Shown here: positions 1 to 10,765 of the stretch, in pieces
Numbering within the stretch: the first letter of the stretch is position 1
Layout of the letters: the number at the start of each line of letters is the position of its first letter
Program-made: the position numbers and the translations under genes
Assembly (NCBI GenBank): GCA_027627225.1
Contig: CM051030.1
Coordinates: 23,533,105 to 23,597,104 of the forward strand
Reading direction: 5' to 3'
From: Congeria kusceri
Taxonomy: Eukaryota > Mollusca > Bivalvia > Myida > Dreissenidae
Length of the DNA stretch: 64,000 nt
The notes under the pieces: model-generated
Seen by the model: the letters and a program-made list of their open reading frames with translations, nothing else
What the model was told of the DNA's origin: nothing
Databases searched by the model: none

Positions 1-196
1 AGAAAATGAAAGCTTTCATAAATAAGAAACACTATTGCAATATTTTACAATTTATTTACATGATAATGAGCAATATATTTGTTTTTTTTGCAACGATGTA
101 CAGGGTCCTTAATCTATGAATTTTGCCGCCGAATATCGTCCCCATTCCCCCACCTGAAAAGTACCGGTATGTTTTTTCCCCTAAAAAATGGAAAAC

Positions 197-540
197 ATAA
201 CTCAAGCAAGGCTTGACATATTCAAAAAAAATTAGTACACATTTGTAACATGATAGAATACAGGTCAAGTTTGATGTTGGTTACAAACCACTAAATTTTG
301 ACAGTTTTATGGCCCCTTTTGGGCTTAAAATTCCCTACAAACATGATTTCAGGACAATAACTCAAGAATGACTTGACATATTCAAATAATTCCTGGTATA
401 CATTTGTAGCATCATAAAATATGGGTCAAATTAAACTTTGGTTACAAACCACTAAATTTTGAAAGAGTTATAAATGGCCCTTTATTTGACTTAAATTCCC
501 GAAAAACATGGTTTCCTGATGATAACTTTCACAGTTATTG
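197..540. repeat. Family A core repeat, two diverged ~160-bp units
   Basis: Two head-to-tail units start with ATAACTCAAG at 197 and 357, giving a period of 160 bp. Each contains ACTTGACATATTCAAA, a TGGTTACAAACCAC block and a TTATGGCCC tail. A third unit lies at about 1150-1289. Degenerate tandem cores of this size are typical of the central part of bivalve pearl/HINE elements, but no hairpin terminus is visible next to these units. Bases 1-196 hold nothing I can name. Confidence 0.75.
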
Positions 541-1149
541 CATCATATGTATGAGACATTTTTTAATAATTGTTTTGTGTTTCTTTATCACTGCTAATAC
601 TTTTAAAGGTTAGCAAAGATTATACAATTTTAACCGTTGTTAATACCTTTCCAATATTATCAACAATGCTTGTGAAGGATTATTATATACAACATTACAT
701 GCAATACATTTTTATCTCTATCATAAGCTATCAGCTTTAACACTTTTATAAAAGACAGTATGGATATTATGTTGTCACTTGCATATATGTGACAAACATA
801 CAGATTATTTGATTGCAATTGCTACTTCTACCTATTGTTGTTGATCAGTTGTTGTTATTACCTGTCTTGTGGGCCAGAGCAAATTTGGGCAGTTGTGGCC
901 ATAGGAACAGCAAGTAGCAACCAATTGGTATATAAACCAGAAGTAAAATGGGACATGCACCCATTACCATGCTACTTTGTTAAATAAATTTATGTTCAAA
1001 CTGCCACTCTGACTTGCAGCAATTTATCAATGCACACGGGCCGACAAATACAACAACCATACAAAGAAAAGCTCACTGCGACAAAACCAAAACTTAAAGA
1101 GACTTGCTAACACAAGCACAAGTGTCCCCAAGTGTATTAAATAACCCTG
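541..1149. other. AT-rich stretch, nothing recognised
   Basis: No long frame, splice-bounded exon or repeat was recognised between the family A units. The sequence is AT-rich, with ordinary short ORFs only. Confidence 0.5.
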
Positions 1150-1289
1150 AACCGCCTCTGTGACATAACTCAACAATGACTTGACATATTTAAATAATAA
1201 TGGTACACATGTGTAGCATCATAAATTACAGATCAAGTTCGACTTTGGTTACAAACCACAAAATTTTGACACTGTTATGGCCGCTTTTT
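1150..1289. repeat. Family A unit, 5' part, interrupted by HINE H1
   Basis: This unit matches the units at 197 and 357 up to TTATGGCC and the T-run. It stops where the AGCTCACCTGAGC hairpin of H1 begins. The missing part of the unit (…ACTTA.ATTCTCGAAAAACA) resumes at about 4981, so H1 sits inside it. This unit therefore fixes both ends of H1. Confidence 0.7.
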
Positions 1290-1594
1290 AGCTCACCTGA
1301 GCAATAATGCTCATGGTGAGCTTTTGTGATCACCCGTTGTCCGTGTGTCTGTGCGTCCGTCGTCAACTTTTCATTAAAACAACATCTCCTCCAAAACCAC
1401 CTGGCAGATTTTCACCAAACTTCACAGAAATGATCATTTAGTGCCCCTCTTTCAAAGTTGTTCAAATTATTACGGTCCGCTGCATATGAAGGTCCCCATA
1501 GCTAAAAATTGATTTAAAAAGTGTTAACTTGAAAAATCTTCTCTGAAACCGCAGGGCCCAGAGGTTTCATATTTGTTATAGTTTATATAGAATA

Positions 1595-2691
1595 CACTAC
1601 GTCTAGCGTGATTTCTGCCTAAAACACAGACCCACCGTGGACAATTTTTCGTCAGCGTGGAAAATCACCGCGATTAAAAGGTGGTTCCATCGCGATAGAA
1701 TCGCGGTGATAGTGGGTGAGCACCGCGGGCGTTATCGGGAAATCAATCTCACGGTGGACCACTGCGGTCGCGGTGGGTCGCGGTGAAATACAGGTACATG
1801 TGAATGAACAAGTACAGTTCGATATTTCAGACCGTATACTATTCGCAAAGTACAAATCGTCTTCTATTAACCGATACTTACCAATTAATATAATCACAGT
1901 TTGCAACTTTAATCTTTTTTATTTTGATAATTTATTCCGAAGTTCCATGTTCGCAGTTGTGTTGTGAAATCGTAAACAAAGAGTCAAGGGCATTAATACA
2001 AGTCTCGCGAAAATTCGCAATCTGCGTGAATTGACAGTTTGACGTCTTCAAAGTAAAGCCGACAAGAAACCATAAAATAACACCTTTCTCGGCGATAAAA
2101 TTGGCTTCTTTTGTTTAGAGAAGCGACATGCTTAACCAATCGCGTGTTTGTTACTCAGTGGCAATCGTCCTATTATGAAAGAGCACGTGCAAAGCTCCGC
2201 CTTTCGAACTTTTACAGAGAACAAAGGTGTTGGTTATGTCAATCATTGTTATAAAATCACGTTTTTTACCGACATGTTAATCAATTGTTTTGATAGTCAT
2301 ATTAAAAATGCAAAGATTTGTCATAGAATCGGACAACGAATTTGATGAGGTCTTTGTGATTTGACTGACGCATATTTTCATTTTCCCGTTTTGTCATAAT
2401 GTTCCGTATTTTCCGAAAACCATGTTCTTGGTCGTACCTGAAATAAAATGTAAAATATTTTTTAAAAAGCTCAATGTGAAATTATGACTCGCTAAAATCA
2501 CCGCGATCCACGGCGATTTCTTATCAACATTTTTGATTGAGACTGTCACCGCGGTCACCGCGATTCGCCACGGCGACATCACCGCGTTCCACAGTGTTCC
2601 ACGGTGTATCGCGGTGACTATAGTAGTGTGTCACGCTGGGCTGAATCACGGTGGTGCGTCGCAGAAGGCAGAAATCACGCTAGACGTAGTG
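1595..2691 (+). mobile_element. CACTA-ended non-autonomous DNA transposon, copy 1
   Basis: There are perfect 26-bp terminal inverted repeats starting CACTACGTCTAGCGTGATTT, flanked by TA on both sides. About ten CACCGCG/CGCGGTG motifs lie in the two subterminal zones (1660-1790 and 2490-2620), around an AT-rich core. A near-identical inverted copy lies at 23108-24221. CACT(A) ends with clustered subterminal repeats are typical of EnSpm/CACTA elements. The TA target would also suit a Tc1/mariner or pogo relative, so the superfamily is open. No transposase is present. The short frames inside are by-products of the GC-rich motifs. It sits in an H1 core unit. Confidence 0.85.
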
Positions 2692-3025
2692 TATATAGCA
2701 AAATGACTTTAAAAATCTTCTCCCCTGAAACCATAAGGCCCAGAAGTTTCCGATTTGGTATGTAACATCCTATAGTGGTCCTCTACAAAGATAGTTCAAA
2801 TTATGCCCCTGGGTTCAGAACTGGCCACGCCCCGGGGGTCACATGGTTTATAAAGAATATTTAGCAAAATGACTTTAAAAATCTTCTCTGAAAATGCATG
2901 GCCCAGAGGTTTCATATTTGGTATGTAACATCCTTGAGCGGTCCTTCTTTAAAGTTTGTTCAAATATGCCCCTGGGTTCAAAAAGGGCCCTGTGGGGGGG
3001 GGTGACATGGTTTATACAGAATATA

Positions 3026-3949
3026 CACTATAACTCCATTATATTGCGATTTGCGGGGTCCACGGATCGCGATCGCGATATATCCGGATGGCGATATAAC
3101 TTGCCAGGCCACTCAGTAGATATACATGTATACACTAGCCTGTTTTTCTCCGATCTAAAACATAAATGTAATTAAGTAGATAACTAACCCTTTTCAATGT
3201 AGTTAACATCCATTATGTATTAAATCCATATGTAAAATATTCCATTTGTATATGAAAATATAATATTATTCTTTTAATTCTGTTGAATAAATGACAAATC
3301 GCATATAAAAATATAAAGTCCAAAATTTCAGTATTCACTGGAATACAGAAATTCCATTAACAATTACAACACACATGTATTTTGTGTAAACTCTTTCTTC
3401 TGTTAGAAAAAGCGCTAGAAAAATTGCTGTAAATCATGTACAACGTCATATAAAAACTTTGTAGTGCAGAGAACAATGAGATCTTTACTTTTGTATAAAA
3501 GTTTCGTAGCACACAGCAAACAAAATTAGGTGTCTATATCGCAAACAATATGTGGTTAACATTTCTCCTAATACAAAAAAGAAACAGATAAGCTGTATCA
3601 ATTACGTTATTGTCATTCAGATAGCTCAGTATTGATTTATGACATACAGTTACTGTATACACCCTCCACTTGGACTGCGTGTAATTTGGATGCTAAATAG
3701 AGCAACAGCAGTGAAAGGACGTTGTCATGGGTGGCACGTGCACTGTAAGCTGATGACGTCAAACACTTTGATGTTGAGCGAATTGTTTGTAGCACTAAAA
3801 GAGATACCGTGAAGGCACAAAAATCCAGATCAGACTTGATTTATTTATGAGCATTTGGTAATAAGAAAATATTGAAGTACATGAAAAAAATCGGGATCCA
3901 CGGCCAATATGCGATATATTGGACATCGCGTTATAAAGGATCTGCAGTG
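3026..3949 (+). mobile_element. Pogo/Tc1-like non-autonomous element B
   Basis: The ends CACTATAACTCC and …GGATCTGCAGTG are flanked by TA (3024-3025 and 3950-3951). The imperfect inverted repeats continue inward for about 60 bp with ATATTGCGAT/GCGATATATT and GGGTCCACGGATC/GATCCACGGCC blocks. Removing the element and one TA restores an H1 core unit. A related copy in the opposite orientation lies at about 18288-18600. No transposase frame is visible. The TA target and palindromic GCGATATAT termini fit pogo/Tigger-like MITEs, which is an inference. Confidence 0.75.
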
Positions 3950-4980
3950 TATAGCAAAATGACTTTAAAATTCTTCTCTGAAACCACAAGGCCCAGAGGT
4001 TTCATATTTGGTACGTAACATTGTATAGTGGTCCTCTACTACTATTGTTCAAATTATGCCCCTGGGGTCAAAACTGGCCACGCCCTGGGGGTAACATGAT
4101 TTATAAAAACTTAAATAACAAAATGTCTTTAAAAATCGTCTACTCTTAAACTGCAAGGCCCAGAGATTTCATATTTGGTATGTAACATCCGTTGTCCTCT
4201 ACAAATATTGTTCAGTTAATGCCCCTGAGGTCAAAACTTGTCATTCCCCAGGGTTCACATGATTTATATAGACTTAAATAGCAAAATGACTTTAAAAATC
4301 TTCTCAGAAACCACAAGGCCCAGAGGTTTCTTATTTGGTAGGTAACATTGTATAGTGGTCCTCTAAAAAGATCGTTCAAATTATGCCCCTGGGGTCAAAA
4401 CTGGCATTGCCCCAGGAGTCACATGATTTATACAAACTTAAATAGCAAAATGTCTTTAAACATTTTCTCCTCTGAAACCGCAAGGCCTTGAGGTTTTGTA
4501 TTTAGTATGTATTATCCTATAGTGGTCCTCAACAAAGATTGTTCAAGTTATGCCCCATGGGTAAAAAATGACCACACCCCAGGGGTCACATGGTTTATAT
4601 TGACTTAAATAGCAAATTTTTTTAATTTCTTCTCCTCTGAAACCGCAAGACCTGGAGATTTCATATTTGGTATGTAAAATCGTATAGTGGTCCTCAACAA
4701 ATAATGTTCAAATTATGACCCTGGGGTCAAAACTGTTTAATTTCCTGGGGGTCACATGGTTTATATAGACTTAGATTGCAAAATGACTTAAAAAATCTTC
4801 TCCGAAACGGCAAGGCCCACAGCTTTTCTGTATTTGGTACGTAACATTGCATAGTGATCCTTTCCAAAGAATGTTCAAATTATGCCCCTGGGTCAAATCT
4901 GGCCACGCCTCAGGGATGCAAATGCCTATTGGGTTTCAAGGTCTCAGGTGAGCATCCTAGGGCCCTCAGAGCCCTCTTGT

Positions 4981-6210
4981 GTACTTATATTCTCGAAAAA
5001 CAAATTAGTGTAACATCATTAAATACCGTATTTTCCGTACTATAGGTCGCATCGGTATATAAGACAAATTTGGTACTTTTTTTTACATTTTTATGTTTTC
5101 AGCCATATGAAACTCGCACGGGTGTGTAAGTCGGACTTTTAAAATTCATATTCAATAAAAGAACAAGTCCCCTTGAAAAAAAATTCAAATTTATTTATGT
5201 TAACCAGACCGTCAAAACATTCTTTTTTAACAATTCTATACACAAAGTGCACAACAGTCCTTGTTATTCACACCTTAAAAATTGCACAACAACCCCCACG
5301 AGAATTACATGATGTCTGTGTAGTCTACATCACTGACCTGGTGAATTAATAGTCTGGCAACCCAATTAATTCTCAACACAACCAAACTGATTTATTAATC
5401 ACAAAATATTTCAAGTTTCATTTATTTTGATACTACAAATTGTAGATGATCTTCATTTTGTATATTTAAAACATAAAACACGATAAATTTTATAAAAAAA
5501 TGCATTTACAGGATAATTAACAAAGCATGTCAATTATTTATCTACACACTACAAACCATTCTGGTTGCCTGTCTAAATTTGTAGTTCAGTAGCTCATGTG
5601 ACTCCCTTAGCAACTCCCTTGACAACACCAACATTTTCTCCATCTATTATTTTCTTTGATCTTTCCAACTAAGTCTGTGGTAGTAAGATAAACTGGATCA
5701 ATACTCATCTATCTGAATGACATTAGCCAGGTCAATAGAGCCTTATGAAAATTACAATTTCAAAGACATGTCATAAGTGTCCTTGAAATACACAGAGTGT
5801 GTTAAATATCTGCAAACAATACAGAATATATGCCTTGTCACCCTAATTTCGTGGGTCTTATTTACGATTGTGGTGCAAGCGCGTTAGTAAATTCTGTTAT
5901 CTCACCACTGAGTTGGATAAAACACAATTTGCAATGTGCTCTTGGCAAACAAAGTAATTAAAACCCAGATTTGTGTTGCTATTTGTTGTATATGTTATGT
6001 TATGTTATTGTACCTGACCATACTGATCTGTATCGTCTAAAAGCTTCTCTTAATTTTGTGGGCTCTGATTGGCTGGCCTACCTTGGTTGGGAAAGAGTGT
6101 TTACAGCATCAATTTTGTTTCACTTTGTTTGTGCTGGTGCCTGCTGGAGCCTGTGCTGATCAAAGGACGAAAATCTTTGTGAAAACTGGTTTTTTTGAAA
6201 ATTTTAATAT
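4981..6210. other. Family A remnant, one CCGTA-type terminus, otherwise unassigned
   Basis: 4981-5020 resumes the family A unit interrupted by H1. At 5026 the motif TACCGTATTTTCCG followed by TATAGGTCGCATCGG looks like one end of a CCGTA-TIR element (compare 16592 and 41602), but I found no matching right end. The remainder is AT-rich and holds no frame I would call a gene. Confidence 0.4.
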
Positions 6211-6563
6211 TATAAATAAGCATTTTTCCTCTATTTAAAGTTGGTACCAGAAAACGGTACCATTCCCAATCCGATTTTCTGACCATTTTTCCCAATTATA
6301 AGTTAAACAATTTTCAAATGTAAGGAAAAAAACCCCCAAAGACCCTGAAAAGATCGACGATGTTCCTGTACTTTACTTTTGTTTTACGTAAGTTTTGTTG
6401 AGTAACAGAGCTCAAATCAGTTACTGTTAACGGCCAGGGGATGTAACCGCTGCAGGGTTTGGTGGAGCTGTATCGATTGGTTACTGTTATGAGTTATACA
6501 TTGTGTGCGAGAGTGGGAACCAGCTGGACTGTAACGCGTTTTCGCGAGTGTCATTGACAAGAC

Positions 6564-6656
6564 ATGGCAATTCATAACCCTAAATACTTCCGAAAAAAAA
6601 GCAGGGATGCAATCCTTTATCTAGCAATGGCTTTTATTGCAAAGCAGAAAGTATAG
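6564..6656 (+). pseudogene. Start-like fragment of hAT-type gene, runs into satellite
   Basis: A 30-residue frame begins MAIHNPKYFRKKS. It resembles the opening of the small gene in the neighbouring hAT-like element (MSHNSKYYKKSLNKRQ): both start with a short polar stretch, an aromatic pair and a basic cluster. From about residue 13 the frame is already satellite sequence, and it stops at TAG in the first repeat unit. I read it as the remains of a first exon overrun by the array. The homology rests on a short match only. Confidence 0.35.
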
Positions 6657-9252
6657 ATCCAGGGATGCAATCCTTTATCTAGCAGTGGCTTTTATTGCAA
6701 AGCAGAAAGTATAGATCCAGGGATGCAATCCTTTATCTAGCAGTGGCTTTTATTGCAAAGCAGAAAGTATAGATCCAGGGATGCAATCCTTTATCTAGCA
6801 GTGGCTTTTATTGCAAAGCAGAAAGTAAAGATCCAGGGATGCAGTCCTTTATCTAGCAGTGGCTTTTATTGCAAAGCAGAAAGTAAAGATCCAGGGATGC
6901 AATCCTTTATCTAGCAGTGGCTTTTATTGCAAAGCAGAAAGTACAGATCCAGGGATGCAATCCTTTATCTAGCAGTGGCTTTTATTGCAAAGCAGAAAGT
7001 ACAGATCCAGGGATGCAATCCTTTATCTAGCAGTGGCTTTTATTGCAAAGCAGAAAGTACAGATCCAGGGATGCAATCCTTTATCTAGCAGTGGCTTTTA
7101 TTGCAAAGCAGAAAGTACAGATCCAGGGATGCAATCCTTTATCTAGCAGTGGCTTTTATTGCAAAGCAGAAAGTACAGATCCAGGGATGCAATCCTTTAT
7201 CTAGCAGTGGCTTTTATTGCAAAGCAGAAAGTACAGATCCAGGGATGCAATCCTTTATCTAGCAGTGGCTTTTATTGCAAAGCAGAAAGTACAGATCCAG
7301 GGATGCAATCCTTTATCTAGCAGTGGCTTTTATTGCAAAGCAGAAAGTACAGATCCAGGGATGCAATCCTTTATCTAGCAGTGGCTTTTATTGCAAAGCA
7401 GAAAGTACAGATCCAGGGATGCAATCCTTTATCTAGCAGTGGCTTTTATTGCAAAGCAGAAAGTACAGATCCAGGGATGCAATCCTTTATCTAGCAGTGG
7501 CTTTTATTGCAAAGCAGAAAGTACAGATCCAGGGATGCAATCCTTTATCTAGCAGTGGCTTTTATTGCAAAGCAGAAAGTACAGATCCAGGGATGCAATC
7601 CTTTATCTAGCAGTGGCTTTTATTGCAAAGCAGAAAGTAAAGATCCAGGGATGCAGTCCTTTATCTAGCAGTGGCTTTTATTGCAAAGCAGAAAGTAAAG
7701 ATCCAGGGATGCAATCCTTTATCTAGCAGTGGCTTTTATTGCAAAGCAGAAAGTACAGATCCAGGGATGCAATCCTTTATCTAGCAGTGGCTTTTATTGC
7801 AAAGCAGAAAGTACAGATCCAGGGATGCAATCCTTTATCTAGCAGTGGCTTTTATTGCAAAGCAGAAAGTACAGATCCAGGGATGCAATCCTTTATCTAG
7901 CAGTGGCTTTTATTGCAAAGCAGAAAGTACAGATCCAGGGATGCAATCCTTTATCTAGCAGTGGCTTTTATTGCAAAGCAGAAAGTACAGATCCAGGGAT
8001 GCAATCCTTTATCTAGCAGTGGCTTTTATTGCAAAGCAGAAAGTACAGATCCAGGGATGCAATCCTTTATCTAGCAGTGGCTTTTATTGCAAAGCAGAAA
8101 GTACAGATCCAGGGATGCAATCCTTTATCTAGCAGTGGCTTTTATTGCAAAGCAGAAAGTACAGATCCAGGGATGCAATCCTTTATCTAGCAGTGGCTTT
8201 TATTGCAAAGCAGAAAGTACAGATCCAGGGATGCAATCCTTTATCTAGCAGTGGCTTTTATTGCAAAGCAGAAAGTACAGATCCAGGGATGCAATCCTTT
8301 ATCTAGCAGTGGCTTTTATTGCAAAGCAGAAAGTACAGATCCAGGGATGCAATCCTTTATCTAGCAGTGGCTTTTATTGCAAAGCAGAAAGTACAGATCC
8401 AGGGATGCAATCCTTTATCTAGCAGTGGCTTTTATTGCAAAGCAGAAAGTACAGATCCAGGGATGCAATCCTTTATCTAGCAGTGGCTTTTATTGCAAAG
8501 CAGAAAGTACAGATCCAGGGATGCAATCCTTTATCTAGCAGTGGCTTTTATTGCAAAGCAGAAAGTACAGATCCAGGGATGCAATCCTTTATCTAGCAGT
8601 GGCTTTTATTGCAAAGCAGAAAGTACAGATCCAGGGATGCAATCCTTTATCTAGCAGTGGCTTTTATTGCAAAGCAGAAAGTACAGATCCAGGGATGCAA
8701 TCCTTTATCTAGCAGTGGCTTTTATTGCAAAGCAGAAAGTACAGATCCAGGGATGCAATCCTTTATCTAGCAGTGGCTTTTATTGCAAAGCAGAAAGTAC
8801 AGATCCAGGGATGCAATCCTTTATCTAGCAGTGGCTTTTATTGCAAAGCAGAAAGTACAGATCCAGGGATGCAATCCTTTATCTAGCAGTGGCTTTTATT
8901 GCAAAGCAGAAAGTACAGATCCAGGGATGCAATCCTTTATCTAGCAGTGGCTTTTATTGCAAAGCAGAAAGTACAGATCCAGGGATGCAATCCTTTATCT
9001 AGCAGTGGCTTTTATTGCAAAGCAGAAAGTACAGATCCAGGGATGCAATCCTTTATCTAGCAGTGGCTTTTATTGCAAAGCAGAAAGTACAGATCCAGGG
9101 ATGCAATCCTTTATCTAGCAGTGGCTTTTATTGCAAAGCAGAAAGTACAGATCCAGGGATGCAATCCTTTATCTAGCAGTGGCTTTTATTGCAAAGCAGA
9201 AAGTATAGATCCAGGGATGCAATCCTTTATCTAGCAGTGGCTTTTATTGCAA
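6603..9252. repeat. 58-bp satellite array, 45.7 copies
   Basis: Unit boundaries fall exactly at 6603 + 58n, with no indels, up to a final 40-bp partial unit at 9213-9252. The unit begins AGGGATGCAATCC and ends AAGTACAGATCC. Variants are positional: TATAG in units 1-3 and 45, TAAAG in units 4-5 and again 18-19, and TACAG elsewhere. ATGCAGTCC occurs only in units 5 and 19, and AGCAATGG only in unit 1. The TAAAG+CAG signature recurring 14 units (812 bp) apart shows block duplication. Copy number in the assembly may not equal that in the genome. Confidence 0.97.
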
Positions 9253-9592
9253 CCGTCATGAACATCAGAAGATAGTATTAATTTTGTTTACCAGTATTTT
9301 CTGTCAACCATTGTCACAGATATTGTCAGTGTCGTGTCTGAGAGCAAACTTGTGTCTCTGGGGCAAGTTGTGCACGGCATTTAAAACCATTATCTGACTT
9401 GAATGCAAGTTTAATAATAAATATAACAAATTGTTTTAGGGTTTATTTATTGTAACATCCTGTTTTTACATCCGTTTCGATTGTTTTAATGAAAGTGGTA
9501 AAATTCCCAATTTGGCTGAAAACACTGTTAATTTTCCCAATTTGACCGGTACTGGAACCATTCCCAAAGTAGTGAGAAAAATGCTATAAATA

Positions 9593-10403
9593 CACAATCC
9601 TTATCTTATTTTAAAAGGTAACAATATAGGTCTGATGAAATCTACACACTTTGTTAATTTTTGTTGTGCAGGTTTAACTTTAGGCTTCATGAATCTAGAA
9701 ATGTTTCTATTGTGTTAGTTATTGTTCTTCAATATTAAACAAATGATAAAATTGCACACAGCGATTTGTGGGTACGAATGCTTATGTTACAAGTTTGAAA
9801 ATGTCAGTCAAATTTAGGGAAGGGGGATTGTTTACATATTTTTTTTACCGAAAATAGCAAAATTCCAGTGAGAAATAAACACAAGGGAGATAATCATATA
9901 TGTGCAATTATCCTTGGAAAACTGTTCTAAATATACGATTTTTTGGAACGAAATTTCATGAATTAAATTCCAAAATAGTTGAAGGGTAGTGAATAATTTG
10001 TGTATTTAATGTCGTTTATTTGTGATTTATAAGACCAAGTCTCTTACTGGTTGACATTAAATAGGATGTCATTTTCAGATACTGCAAATATATACAATTC
10101 ACTTAACGGTTATACATGTAGTAATTCAGACAATGTTTTCAGATGCAAGAGCGAAAATTCTATTAGTTTTAAACAGCCACGAAATCATGGTAACCCACAA
10201 AAATATGGTAATTAGGCATAAAATTATGGTAAATATAGGCATATATTGGTTTATTGCTTGGAATAAAAACTACTGTGACACATTAATATGAAGACAAATC
10301 GAGGGCTTAATGGAAAACTGTCGTAACTCACTTTTTAAAAATTTTACAGTAGAAGAAAATTTTACTTAATTAATTCTGCTTTATAAACTTTGTTTAACCA
10401 ATA
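9593..10403. other. AT-rich spacer between the two hAT-like elements
   Basis: No gene, exon or named repeat was recognised. The stretch is AT-rich with short ORFs only. Confidence 0.5.
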
Positions 10404-10600
10404 CAGGGCTTTTTTCCTTCTTTAACAGACGCCGACATTCGGCGTCTTCCCAATTCGAAAAATTCGGTCTTTTTCCCAATTCCACGTTACGAATTTCCCA
10501 AAAAGATACACTTTCCCAATGCAAAAACATTGCTTTTTCGTCTCAATTTCGTGAGGAATTCGGTAAGTACATTCAACGCAAACGCGTATGCTTGTTTATT

Positions 10601-10696
10601 GTGACGTACAAAACAGAAGCGGCCCTATGGCAAGGGAGTTAACTCTCGATGACTTACTGCCTCGTGACGTACAAAACAGAAGCGGCCCTATAAATA
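10601..10696 (+). promoter_or_regulatory. Putative promoter: duplicated TGACGTAC block and TATA box
   Basis: A 28-bp block beginning GTGACGTACAAAACAG occurs at 10601-10628 and again at 10664-10691. Each copy holds TGACGT, a CRE-type half site. TATAAATA follows at 10689-10696. Initiation about 25-30 bp downstream would put the ATG at 10718 too close to the cap and favour the ATG at 10766. Function is inferred from the motifs. Confidence 0.45.
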
Positions 10697-10765
10697 CTTT
10701 CGTTTTCTCTCATTTCAATGGTAAGGGAGTTTACTCGCGATGATTCACTGCCTCGTAATCTGGTC

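Larger units (their letters stand above)
1290..4980 (+). mobile_element. HINE/pearl-like non-autonomous element H1
   Basis: The 5' end is AGCTCACCTGAG followed by a hairpin (TGAGCA…TGCTCA, GGTGAGCT) and a GTCCGTGTGTCTG…CGTCCGTC tract. The body is a degenerate array of ~165-bp units built on GGCCCAGAGGTTTCATATTT, GTGGTCCTCTACAAAG and CCCCTGGGGTCAAAACTGG. The 3' end has the subterminal inverse CTCAGGTGAGC (4943-4953), a hairpin AGGGCCCTCAGAGCCCT and CTTGT. A 5' terminal motif repeated inverted just inside the 3' end, followed by a hairpin, is the Helentron/HINE plan. No protein is encoded. Two TA-target transposons are nested in the core. The HINE name is an inference; the structure is seen directly. 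Confidence 0.75.
6219..9584 (+). mobile_element. hAT-like element carrying a large satellite
   Basis: An 8-bp direct repeat TATAAATA occurs at 6211-6218 and 9585-9592, the length of hAT target duplications. The ends are (A)GCATTTTTC and GAAAAATGC, an inverted repeat of about 9 bp. TTCCCAA motifs, all in the same orientation, lie near both ends (about 6263 and 6287; 9493, 9532 and 9561). The same motif marks the element at 10404-11807. Of its 3.37 kb, 2.65 kb is a 58-bp tandem array. A short start-like frame precedes the array and AATAAA-like sequence follows it. No complete transposase remains. Confidence 0.7.

Noticed and set aside
1716..2582. ORFs inside the CACTA-ended element as transposase
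   Set aside because: They are short, overlap on both strands and arise from the CACCGCG motifs. They recur at 23217-24164 only because the copies are near identical.
6603..9252. CRISPR-like regular array
   Set aside because: Whole 58-bp units repeat without unique spacers, and the context is eukaryotic; it is a tandem satellite.
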